64,000 nucleotides of DNA from Byssothecium circinans (taxonomy: Eukaryota > Ascomycota > Dothideomycetes > Pleosporales > Massarinaceae). Made by a program: the position numbers and the translations under genes. Under the pieces are notes generated by a model. It was not told the DNA's origin, did not search any database, and was given only the letters and a program-made list of their open reading frames with translations. The stretch spans positions 57,672 through 121,671 of the forward strand of contig ML977033.1 in assembly GCA_010015675.1 (NCBI GenBank), given 5' to 3'. Positions 23,042 to 32,857 of this stretch are shown here, piece after piece (within the stretch, counting starts at the first letter, position 1; every line of letters begins with the position of its first letter).

Positions 23042-23937
23042 TGTGAGAGTACCCAGACGATGCTGTCGATATGGGGAATAGAATGGGAAGATTGTGCGTA
23101 GAACAGACTGCTTGAGGCCGTCGAGTAGGGTGTTCTTGGAGGGGAGATGTGTTTTGTGGACTTCTCGATCGAAGAATGCGCTCAACATGAGAATGGAGAT
23201 GAATGGAAAGCTTGCGCTAGGGCCACGTCTTGGCATCTATCTACCAACGGCTGCATGCTACAGAATCTCTCACTTCCCTCTCCAAAGCTTGAACAGCTTT
23301 ACCTTTTCTATGTACGAGCTGCCGTCAGATGCTGAGAAGCTTCCCGTGGTCTCTCACCTGACAAACCTTTGGTGGTATTCTTCTAGTTGCCACTCACAGC
23401 CAATCGGCGCTCGGATTGCCCGGGACGTTATGGGAAGCCAAGTTGCCCGGATAGGTTAGAAGGGCGGAGTTGAAGAGTGTAAGAGGAGAGGAGTTAGCCA
23501 ATACCAGCTTTAATCCCCTCCATGGCGTTAACGTAATTGTTGAGCTGGCAATATTGCACCTGGGCAGGACGAGGATCACGTGCGCCAAGGTTGCTGGAGA
23601 CACGTCCATACCGTCATTTATCGGAACTGCACCAATAGTCCAAAGCATCGGATCACTGAATACACCTCTGTACCATGTGAGACCAACTGCGGCAATTATG
23701 TGGATAAGCATTTGGGTCAATCAACGAGGCACGGGGGGATCTGCCCAAAATGTTAAGCCTTACAGTACACGCCAGTAAGCTAGTGCATGAAACTTGAGCT
23801 AAGGAGCAGGTACTGATGACGAGCGTAGGGCAGGGTACGGAATACAATGATTCGGTTCCTGAGCACGTCGAGGTCAAAGAAAATATTCATTCGAAAGAGA
23901 ACACGGAGGAACTATGGAATCCCAATGAAACGATCTT
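23042..23937. other. Intergenic region between LSM4 and the kinase-like gene
   Basis: About 0.9 kb. Bases 23912-23937 encode the frameshifted end of the kinase-like domain in another frame. The rest shows no gene. Confidence 0.5.
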
Positions 23938-24711
23938 CTAGAGCCCTGAGTTCCTTAACACATGCATCGACGTGATCGTACCCAAGTGACCAGCATTTAT
24001 GGATGACTTGCCCCCTAGTACTCCATCAAGCGCAGGAAATCGTCCGTCTATATATCGTTTCTCAATTTCTTCCTCGTCATCAAGCTCATCTAGTTCTGGG
24101 AAAGGCTCGTGGCCAACCATTACTTCAAAAATAGCGGTCCCTAGCGCGAAGAGGTCCGACTTCGCATCCGAGTGAGTAGATGGACGAGGAAGATATGATT
24201 TGACGTTCTCTAGCGCGTGCCCATCGAAAAGGGTCCCATTCTGATCGACGTACATGCCTTGGAAGTCAGAAAGCTTGACGTCCAACTTGTTATCCAGCAG
24301 AAAATTCCGAGTACTGATGTCGCAATGAATAACATTTTTCGTATGAATGTATGCAATAGCTTCAGCAGCCTGTCGACACCACCTGACTCGAACGCGACGT
24401 GTAAGGGAGAGAGCAGCGTTGGAATCGCGGAGGAGATCTCTCACTGTACCCCTTGCCGCGTATTCTAGCTTAAGGCCTCGTTCGTCCATACCATAGCAGG
24501 CGAAGATCCTGGGATGAGAGCCCAAGGCATCGTATATACGGTGTTCGATTGCAAGTCTGTCCCATTGTTCCCCCACAATACGAGGATATTTCAATACGGT
24601 TTTGTTGTCAAGACGACCAATGAAGCTGGACGATCCAAATCCAATGACTTTATCCACACCTTCCGGGAAATATAGCGGCACGACTCGGCCTTCCATGCCT
24701 ACCGGAGGCAA
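23938..24711 (-). CDS. Small protein kinase-like protein, 3' end apparently frameshifted
   Basis: A single exon of 257 codons covers almost only a kinase domain. It has a glycine-loop-like start (IGFGSSSFIGRL), the VAIK-type lysine in VLKYP, the catalytic loop HCDISTRNFLLD, and SDFQG in place of DFG. A short C-lobe with SDLFALGTAIFEVMVG follows. After VLGG the frame becomes unlike kinases and stops at 23938. The next frame gives KCWSLGYDHVDACVKELRAL and stops at 23912, the usual end of this fungal family. The switch is at a C5 run (24011-24015), so one base seems lost by mutation or sequence error. Related fungal proteins are common and poorly characterised; substrate unknown. Confidence 0.75.
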   Translation of the reverse strand: MPPVGMEGRVVPLYFPEGVDKVIGFGSSSFIGRLDNKTVLKYPRIVGEQWDRLAIEHRIYDALGSHPRIFACYGMDERGLKLEYAARGTVRDLLRDSNAALSLTRRVRVRWCRQAAEAIAYIHTKNVIHCDISTRNFLLDNKLDVKLSDFQGMYVDQNGTLFDGHALENVKSYLPRPSTHSDAKSDLFALGTAIFEVMVGHEPFPELDELDDEEEIEKRYIDGRFPALDGVLGGKSSINAGHLGTITSMHVLRNSGL

Positions 24712-25564
24712 GTATTAAGTGCGCGGCTTTGGAAACGGATGCCGGAAGGGTCGATAAAAAGATGTAACGGAAGGGTGAAGCGGAAGGAGACGGCGGAAGA
24801 GGTTAACAGGGCTCGGGGCGAATATTCCTCCGTATGTAGAGGGCTCTAGTATACACAGTTTAGCTTAAATATAGTAGAAAGGAATGACCAGGCGAAGGCA
24901 ATTGCATACGAGTATGTGGGTGCTGAGAGCGCTCGTGGAGGCAATGTCACATGGCTGGATGGGAAAGATGGTTGCGCGTGGAACTGAAGACTGGAATGCT
25001 GTGCCGATATCGTTCCCAATGGCGGGCACTGATGAGGCATCAGGAGCGCGCAACGGCTTACATCAGCAGAACGCCATGCTGAGTTGGGACAAGCGTTAAA
25101 CAATGATTCGTGCTGAGGGTCCGTCGGAGCAGAATTCATTTTCGCCGGTTTAGTGAGAAGGAACCCACGTGCTCAACCCTAACAGAATATCACGGGATAC
25201 AGAACACCACATTCAATGTTCTCTTACTCGCTCAGTCTCTGCGTCATCCCTCCTCGTATTCTCACTTCCCATGCGCGCAGCTGAATCGTGAATCGTGACT
25301 GAGGTGCTAAGCCCCGCTGCCCTTTTCGGCATCCTGGTCCCAAACGACACGCGTCCAGTCAGATTTGGGGGCCCGACTTCTAAGCCCCATTAAACACCAC
25401 CGTCTCCCGCTCTCTGGCTGGTGCCTGAATCCCCCAAAGTCTCGGGGAGAGAACAGCTGTTCCATTTCCTCGAGCCTTCGTGCTTCTTTACCAGGTGGTG
25501 TTGCTTGCTGGTCTGATAGACACTCATTCGCCTCTGCCACCACTTTCCTTTCGTTTCTACGGCC
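24712..25564. other. Divergent intergenic region
   Basis: Promoters of the kinase-like gene (-) and the membrane protein gene (+) should lie here. Small overlapping open frames are not supported. Confidence 0.5.
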
Positions 25565-27521
25565 ATGCCGTCTTTCAAGTCGAAGATACTGTCAGCTTGT
25601 GCGTGGGCGCTTCCTGTACTCTCAGTAGCGCTTCCACTGCAGGATCGTCGACCAGACGCAGTTCGCCCGGATGGAAAGCTTTTGGAGTTGGGTGCGTCGC
25701 CATCTTATATCCACTTCCTCTTCGCCATCTCTAGGCAACTAGCATGCTAAACAGACCCAGACTTTCAAGAAAGCTACGCGCAAGCGACCTTCAGCGTGCC
25801 ATGCGTAGGATGTCTTGGCCAGGATCACACGAGCCATGATGACGAGTCCATTGTAAGGCCCACTTCAGGCAACAAATTCATCGACACCCCCACTCACCCT
25901 TCTACAGATTCTGAGCTTCAAAACACATGCGAACGACGAAGCCTGTGGTACCTCCAACATCACCTTGAATGGTGTCTACCTGCCTCAGGAATGGAACGGT
26001 GATGTAGCCTCTGGTTCTGCATCTTACACTGGCGTTACCGACTGGTTTCTCCAGCACGACTTGGATCTTGAGTGGGAGAGCGCCTGTCTTCACGGAGAGC
26101 AGGAAACCGATGATGCCGCCCAGGTCTTGACTGTCAACATCAGAGCCATTGACGGAAAGGCCCTCGACAATCCAACTGGTTTCACAGTCTCCTTCAAGCA
26201 GCAGCAAACTCCACCAGAACTGCTTCGTCTTGAGTCCGTCCCTAATCGGTCAGCAAGCAACAAGGAACACGCCCAATCGTGGCGTCAACCACCTGTTAGC
26301 CTTCGCATCGCTCTCTCCGCCGAGAGCGAAGAGCTCCAAGGTCTCGACTTTCCCGTTCCCCCATCTCTAGAGGACGAGATCAGTGAGCTCAGGGCCCTCC
26401 AAGCCGAAGCCAAGAAGCTTCAGGAAGTCATCGACCGCAAGGAGGCGCACATTGAGTCGCAAACCAAGCAGGCTGCCGAAAGCTTCAAGGAGAAGCTCCA
26501 AGAATGTGACAGCATTACCTGCGTCGTCAAAACCATCTCCACTGGAGCTCACCGCGCCTGGAGAGTCTTGTATGTCAAGTTCCGTCCGAAGCATTACCAA
26601 CATCCTCCGATGGGTGGTCCGCAAAATGGCAACTTCCACGGTTTGATGACGAGTAGCTACAAGCAAATTCCCGAGGGGAACGTCAATATTGAGTCTGATG
26701 CTCATCATGACGACTCACCACCTCCGCCACCAGATCCACCGGGCCCTCACCATGGCCCTCCCCATATGCCTCCGCCAGGCTCTCCTTTCGTCATTGCTAT
26801 CGAGGTAGTTCTCGGCCTCCTCTGCTGCGGCTGCCTCTTCACCGTGGTCCGCCATCGCTGCTCCAGCCTCCGCACACGCACCGAACGCGCCGCTCTCCGC
26901 GAAGAACGACGCACTGCCCGCGCTTACCGCCGCGCAGCCCGTAAACACGCCTGGGGTAACTGGTGGCGCGGTAATTGGCGTGACCGTGCCCGGATCGAAG
27001 ACTACGAGGAAAAGCGCAGCTTGATTCAGCACCAAGAAACCGTTCTCGAAGACGCCATGCAAGAAGAGATCCGCCAATTGCGGGCAGCGCACGGCATCGT
27101 CAACGACATCGTCGGTGCAGAGGAAGGTCGACTCCCTCACACGAATACCCATGCGCATATCCACTGCCACTATGCCCATCCCACTCCGCAAGCCCCCCTC
27201 TCCCCCATCTCCACTGCATCAACATACCCACCCACATCCCTCCCCGAACTCCCCTCGCGCCCCCTCTCCCGGACAGACAGTCTCCCCGGCTACGCTTCCA
27301 GCTCACCGCCCGCCTACGAGGAAGACGAAGATGTCTCGGATGTCGTGGCCAATGGCTTCAGGAACTACGCGCCGTCCACTTCCTCGTCGTCTGCGAGCTC
27401 GGGATGGACAGCTGATTCGAGCGTTGTAGATGTGAGTCCCAGACCTAGCGCGGATACATTGAGGTATCCCGAGGAGCGGTTTGCGGAGACGACGGATACG
27501 GGAGTCGGGGAGAAGAATTAG
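25565..27521 (+). CDS. Secretory-pathway single-pass membrane protein, family not recognised
   Basis: Three exons (25565-25691, 25755-25852, 25908-27521) give 612 residues. A signal peptide (LSACAWALPVLSVALP) is followed by an extracellular part with a CVGC pair and ordered-looking beta-type sequence to about residue 190. A helical charged stretch near residues 225-280 (EISELRALQAEAKKLQEVID) looks like a coiled coil. Next come a Pro/His-rich linker (PPPPPDPPGPHHGPPHMPPP) and one membrane helix (FVIAIEVVLGLLCCGCLFTVV) near residue 370. After it come an Arg-rich cytoplasmic segment, a second helical stretch, and a Ser/Pro-rich tail. The layout suggests a cell-surface receptor or wall-anchored sensor, but this is inference from topology alone. 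Confidence 0.85.
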
Positions 27522-28389
27522 CGTGAGTGATGTTTACATGAGCGAGAGGGAGAGAGATAAGTGGGCGGGAGTTTTTTTTTTTATAGAAAGATGTGGGATA
27601 GAGGGGAAAGCATGGGAAGTGGACGTGGACGTGGACGTGGACGGGAGGCAAGAGCTGCGATACCGGCCACAGGAAGGGAGGTACTGTGCATGTGTGATAT
27701 CATTTTCCTTTTTTTCTTTTTTTCCTTTTCTTTCAAGGCGCTCGGGTGGGTTTGTGTGGGACGGCCTGGCATTTCCATGGCTGACTTCCCTTTTTTTTTT
27801 TCGGTCTCCCCCTTTTTTTTTTCTTTTTTTTTTTTTTTTTTCTTGACGCTAATCTCACCTGCGGCATGGCATGCAGTGCATTGTACGAGTCTCAGCATGA
27901 GCGAGTGAGCGATTTGTTCTGTCTTGCCTTTTTCCTCTTTTCATTTTACGGGGGTTGGTGCACTGACCCTGCTAATATTTGCTACTTGCTACTTGCTTGA
28001 TAGCACTTTTATTTTTCGCAGTGTACGATACATACATATGAGGTTGAAGGCAAGACATACCTATACATACATACCCACAAGCAAATCCGCCGCTTGATAG
28101 GCGAGAGTTACCAATCGAACATGTCAACGATGTCTGTCATACTTTAAACCGTTGGTTCCGTTGCGATGTGAGGGAATCTGAAGTATTGCGAGGTATTGCG
28201 AGAGCTGGCTAGGTGCTGATAGGTACACGTGTATTTTACAGATGCGTCCGTCTACTCTACATACATAGTCTGACCCAACATCAACACCGGATGTCCATGC
28301 AACACACACACACCGTCATCCACCATCGTACACCTATCATACACTTCCTCCCCACCCCCTCAATCGCCCTCTCTCCCGCACGGGCCTCT
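27522..28389. other. Intergenic region with simple repeats
   Basis: 3' flanks of two convergent genes. It contains a GGACGT-type repeat at 27619-27642, a long T-rich run at 27791-27841, and CATA-type repeats near 28031-28076. No gene is supported. Confidence 0.6.
27791..27841. repeat. Poly-T tract
   Basis: A 51-bp run of T with a few C and G interruptions downstream of the membrane protein gene. Such tracts are prone to length error in assemblies. Confidence 0.9.
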
Positions 28390-29735
28390 CTACCGTCTCC
28401 TCAAATACCAATTAAACGCCAACTGTCCCGTCTCCAAATGAAAGGGCGTCGGCACCTCCGCCAACCCAGGTCTCGCCACGGGATGTCTCAGATACACAGC
28501 CGCACAAATATTCTGATTGACCTCAAGGTACCGCGGGATAAACGCAAACGCGGACATGTAATCGCGAGGACGCCAGGGCGTCGCGTATGGTGCAGCGGCG
28601 TTCTTCTTGTTCCAGGCGGACGTGTGTTCAGTCTCTAGTTTGAGCTTTTCGAAGGCTTTTTTGAGCTTGGCTTGGTCTTCGGGGGAGATCATGGATTCGG
28701 CGTCGACGGTAGCGGCGGCAGAGGAGGATTGGTGGGAGGGGGAGGGGGACGAGGAGTAGCTCCGTGAATCGATTGCGGAGCGGAGGAATTCGAACTGGGC
28801 GTCTAATGTACTGACGCTTTCGGGAGACGCGGTTTTCCAGAGCCCGATGCTCTTTTTGATTTGTTGGCGTAGGGCGCGGAATTTCTGCTTGTCTTTTGCG
28901 CCGACGTCTTCATTTAGGACGGATTCTACATCTTCCATGAGCGTTTGCATGTGCTTCTTTAGCTCGTTTGCTGTGGGCACTTTCTCGGGGATTGGCGCGG
29001 AGGCTTCGATCGATGTGGTTTGGGTGGAGGGTGGAGAGTCGCTCTTGGGAGCTTTCCCGCGGGCTTCGGCGCGCGCGGCGGCTTTTTCTTTGGCGATTTT
29101 GCGGGCGGTGGAGGAGCGGGTTTTGGGGGCACCGGTTGCAAACATGACGGATGATGGCTCGACTTGGAAGAGGTCGCCTGGGTTAAGCATGTAGCCGGGG
29201 TAGGGCATCTTTTTGCCATTGACCTTTACCAGACCATGCACACAGAATTGCCTCGCCTGCCTAACACTGCTCGCAAATAACGCCCTGAAGATGGCTGTAT
29301 CCAACCTCCTCTCCGTCGGGTAGTATGTCATCTGCATGTACGGCGTCATTGGCGGTACTCGTGGCTTATCCTGCGAATCGGCACCGGCACCTCGTCCGGC
29401 AGCCTGTTCGGAACCATCGTGTCGCGCCAGGTACTTGTGATCCATGGGCACTACAGCTGGCAAGTTTCTCCTGAATTGTCTTTTCCATTTCTTTTCCCGT
29501 ATCTGTTCGCCATGATATGCTCGCGTCGTGGATTTGGCGGTCCATTTCTGCTGGAAGTATGTGCGAGACGTGACATTTGGGGGCTTGAGCTGCGAGATGC
29601 TGTACAGCGACCAGCGTGACCAGTCCTGCCTGACTCTCTGTAGTGAGGGTGAGCACCCGAATCCATTATCCAATTGCGACAATAGGATCAACTTACCAGC
29701 TTCTTGAGCGAATGAAACCTCGGCTTCTTTCTCAT
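28390..29735 (-). CDS. nam9: Mitochondrial small-subunit ribosomal protein uS4m (Nam9-like)
   Basis: Two exons (29735-29697, 29637-28390) give 428 residues. The first exon encodes MRKKPRFHSLKKL, joined to RVRQDWSRWSLYSI, a start like that of fungal Nam9. The S4 RNA-binding domain lies near residues 120-190 (ERRLDTAIFRALFASSVRQA, FCVHGLVKVNGKKMPYPGY). A long charged, alanine-rich insertion follows. The conserved mitochondrial tail ends the protein (PWRPRDYMSAFAFIPRYLEV, HLETGQLAFNWYLRRR). It belongs to the mitochondrial 37S subunit. It is divergent from the La-type gene, the two ATGs being about 280 bp apart. Confidence 0.92.
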
Positions 29736-30015
29736 TGTGGCGGCGGTGACAATAGAGATGGAGGAGGTGAGTTGAAACAGTCGTTCGCGCAAACGTCCCA
29801 AGAATTATTCGCGGTGACCCAGGGCTTGGCGGTGGATCGGAGAGGCGCGCACGCTAAAAAAGTTCAAGAGCTCCCCACTAGCTTCCACCCACCTTGACGA
29901 ACTTTTCCTCCAACCACCCACACCTGCGCACAGCTTTGTCCATACAGAGCTTCTACTTAACTTTATACAAGTCGCGCACCCCAATTGTCTACCTCTGGCT
30001 ATATTTTGCAGCACA

Positions 30016-31605
30016 ATGTCTGACACCAGCCCCGCCACTGAGGCACCCACCAACAACCCCGCCGCCGACATCAAGACCGAGCAGGCAGACGAGGTAAAGT
30101 CTGAGGAGAACACAGAACCTGCCAGCGACGTCTCCATGGCCAATGCGACCGACGATGTGAAGGCCGCGAAGGCCGAGGATGCCGCCAACGGCACCGAGGA
30201 GGAAGTGAAGGCTGAGGAGTCATCCGACGAGAAGAGAGAAGAGAAGGCACCCAACGGCCGTAATGGGGATAGCTACCGTGGTCGCGGCTACAAGAATGAG
30301 CGCAACGGGAAGCATGGACGCGGTTCCTATCATTCCTACGGTTCGGGCCAGCGCACCAAGTACGCAGTTTTGTCTTGGGCCTTGAGCGCAGTCACTAACA
30401 TACTGCTAGGCAGTACAACTCCAACAAGGAGTTCGACAACCTCCCGGAGTCGGATGATCCCGCTGAGATTTGCACCCAAGTATGATCTGCCCACCCTCGT
30501 TGCTTGTTTTGTTCTGACAGCCTAGGTCGAATTCTACTTCGCGGATCACAACCTGAAGTGTGACGAGCATCTCTTCAAGCTGACTCAAGGCCCGAAGAAT
30601 ATCCCCGTTCGCATCAAGGAGCTTCACTCATTTAAGCGCATGCGCCATTTCCAGCCGTACTCCGCCGTTGTCAATGCTCTCCGTGAGAGCGACGAGCTTG
30701 TCGTTGTCGACGATGGTGAGTACAGCGGCAGCGGCAACGAGGGAGTCAAGCGCAAGACGCCTCTAGTCGCCCCCAAGAAAGAGGAAGACGGCGACCGTGA
30801 ACCGTCCATCGACGAGCTCTTCGAGCGCTGCTCCAAGGAGTCATACCGAAGCAACCTGGCCCGCAGCGCCTACGTGAAGAACTTCAACGGGCCTGAAGTG
30901 AGGCCTGACGTCCAGCATGTCAGCCAGATTCAACTCGAGCTGTTCTTCAAACCTTACGGCTGTGTCGCGGTGCGCAAGCGTCGTGATGAGGAGGGCAACT
31001 ACAAGGGCAGCGTGTTCGTTGAATTCGACAGCGAAGAGTCGCAGCAAGAATTCCTTGCCCTCGACCCCAAGCCAAAGTTCAACACTCACGAGCTCATCGC
31101 AATGGGAAAGAAGGAGTACAACGAGATGAAGTGCAAAGAGAAGGGCATCGTCCCGGGTTACAACGGTAACAGTCACCATACTGGTCGTGGTCGTGGTCGA
31201 GGCGGACAGCGGGGCGGTCGGGGCAACTTCAACAACCGCGGGCGCGGCCGTGGCCGAGGTGATCGTGGCCGAGGTGATCGTGACCGTCGCGATGGTGACC
31301 GTGGGTTCCGTGGTCGTCGCGACCGTAGCCGCAGTGGAGACCGATCCGATGCTGATGACTGGAACAAGCGCCGCGACAACTTCCAGTCCAGGAACTACAA
31401 GGGCAAGGGCGAGAAGCGCGGTCGCGACCGTAGCCGTAGTGAGGAGCGCGTCAAGTCTCCCGAGCGCGATGCCCACGGCGTTCCTGTCGTTAAAGACACT
31501 CGTACGGAGGAGGAGAAAGCTGCGTTCAAGAAGCGGAAAGCTGGGGATGATACTCGCGACGGCAGCCCCAAGAAGTCGAAGATCACCATCCTAGAGGATG
31601 AGTAG
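30016..31605 (+). CDS. lhp1: La-type RNA-binding protein (Lhp1-like)
   Basis: Three exons (30016-30359, 30410-30479, 30526-31605) with 50- and 46-nt introns give 497 residues. An acidic N-terminus leads to an RG-rich patch (NGDSYRGRGYKNERNGKHGR). The La motif follows at about residues 115-205 (QYNSNKEFDNLP, QVEFYFADHNLKCDEHLFKL), then an RRM at about 250-345 (SAYVKNF, KGSVFVEFDS). The C-terminal third is rich in RGRG and RDRSRS repeats and ends in a basic KKRK segment. It should bind 3' oligo-U of RNA polymerase III transcripts and protect pre-tRNAs; RGG boxes could add general RNA binding. Exon 2 uses the CTAG acceptor at 30409, which keeps TKQYN in frame. Confidence 0.93.
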
Positions 31606-32857
31606 ATGGTTCTTCCATCAGGTTTCGCGGGTTGATGTGTTTGCATTTCCGACACTGCATTCACCACCCCTGGTCCATGAATTTGAGGTGGACATAAACA
31701 GAGGATCTTCCTGATCATATCTGCACTCTTAAGGCGTTCGGTAGGTCATTTTTTCCTTTGGTCGTCTTCAAAGATACCATTTTTGGCAGGTCGGATGGGT
31801 GTTCACGAAAAGTTCTCCTTCATCTCCTGCATTTCACGCGTTCATCTCACCCATCCCTGCCTGCACATGCAGTTTCCCATGCACATTTGTATGATATTCA
31901 CGACCTCACGCTAGCACGGAGTGGCGAATCATCAATCAATACACATAAAATCCAGCATCTTGTTCTTGTTGTGACTTAACATGTAGTGGTGATATCAGAA
32001 ATCTAGAGACTAACTCCGCTTATCGCCGAGCGGTACTGGCGAGGCGATTCTACCTTGCAGGTGGTGTCGCATTTGTCAGGAGATGTTGCTCGCACCTCAC
32101 CGCTCACATCATCGATGGCGATTCTGCTATGTACACTACGCTGAATAGAGCACTTGAGAGTAGTGAAGGCCCCGGGGCTTCTCGAGTTAGGCAGCAATTG
32201 TTGGTAGCTTCATACCGAGGAGCAAGATCAAAGTCTCGATATCCCGCACAATATATCGACTCAGAGCTCAGAGTCACTCATGCTCAACGGTACTGCGGCC
32301 TAAACATGAGTCGTATACTTGAGACATTGACCCGGACATTGCCTGCCTCCCAACCTGATCACGTCCTTGCTCCGTCGCGGCCCAATTAAATTCGGGCTGC
32401 GGTTCAACAAACGCAGTCACAGCCACTACAGAGCCGGCAGGAGGTGAAGAGTCATAGAAGGCGTCGAGTGCATGTACAAAGAACCAGACGCTGCTGTTTG
32501 CGGTACGCTTGAGTGTTTGGTCGAGTATGACTCCTCGTGCTGATGGCGATGCGTGAAGTGCGGTGCGATTTGGCAGGTGGCGGTTAGTGTGCGCGCTAAC
32601 TGCATCAAGCGACCCCACCATCAGAAAGGCGCAAAACTCGTCGACGAAGCCTCTCCTCTCCTCTCCGCTCACCACGCACGCCAGCCGCCCCTGTCTATAA
32701 AGAGCGCGCTTCCTGCCTCTGCATCTCCGCACCCAGAGCACACCACTGCAGTCTTCGCCCACGAGCCCACCGGCTGCCATCCTACTCCCATTACGTGCGG
32801 GGTATCGCATCCCACTTTCAATTTTCGTAGCAGACAAATTCGCACAACACCGCCAAT
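31606..32857. other. Intergenic region upstream of eEF2
   Basis: About 1.25 kb. The left part is the 3' flank of the La-type gene. The right part carries the eEF2 promoter, with CT-rich DNA near 32650-32670 and a TATA box. No other gene is seen. Confidence 0.55.
32696..32703 (+). promoter_or_regulatory. TATA box of the eEF2 gene
   Basis: TATAAAGA lies about 155 bases before the ATG and just after a CT-rich tract. That arrangement is common in strongly expressed fungal genes. Confidence 0.55.

Noticed and set aside
30841..31476. 211-codon minus-strand frame rich in Val/Thr/Ala
   Set aside because: Reverse shadow of the RGG repeats of the La-type gene.
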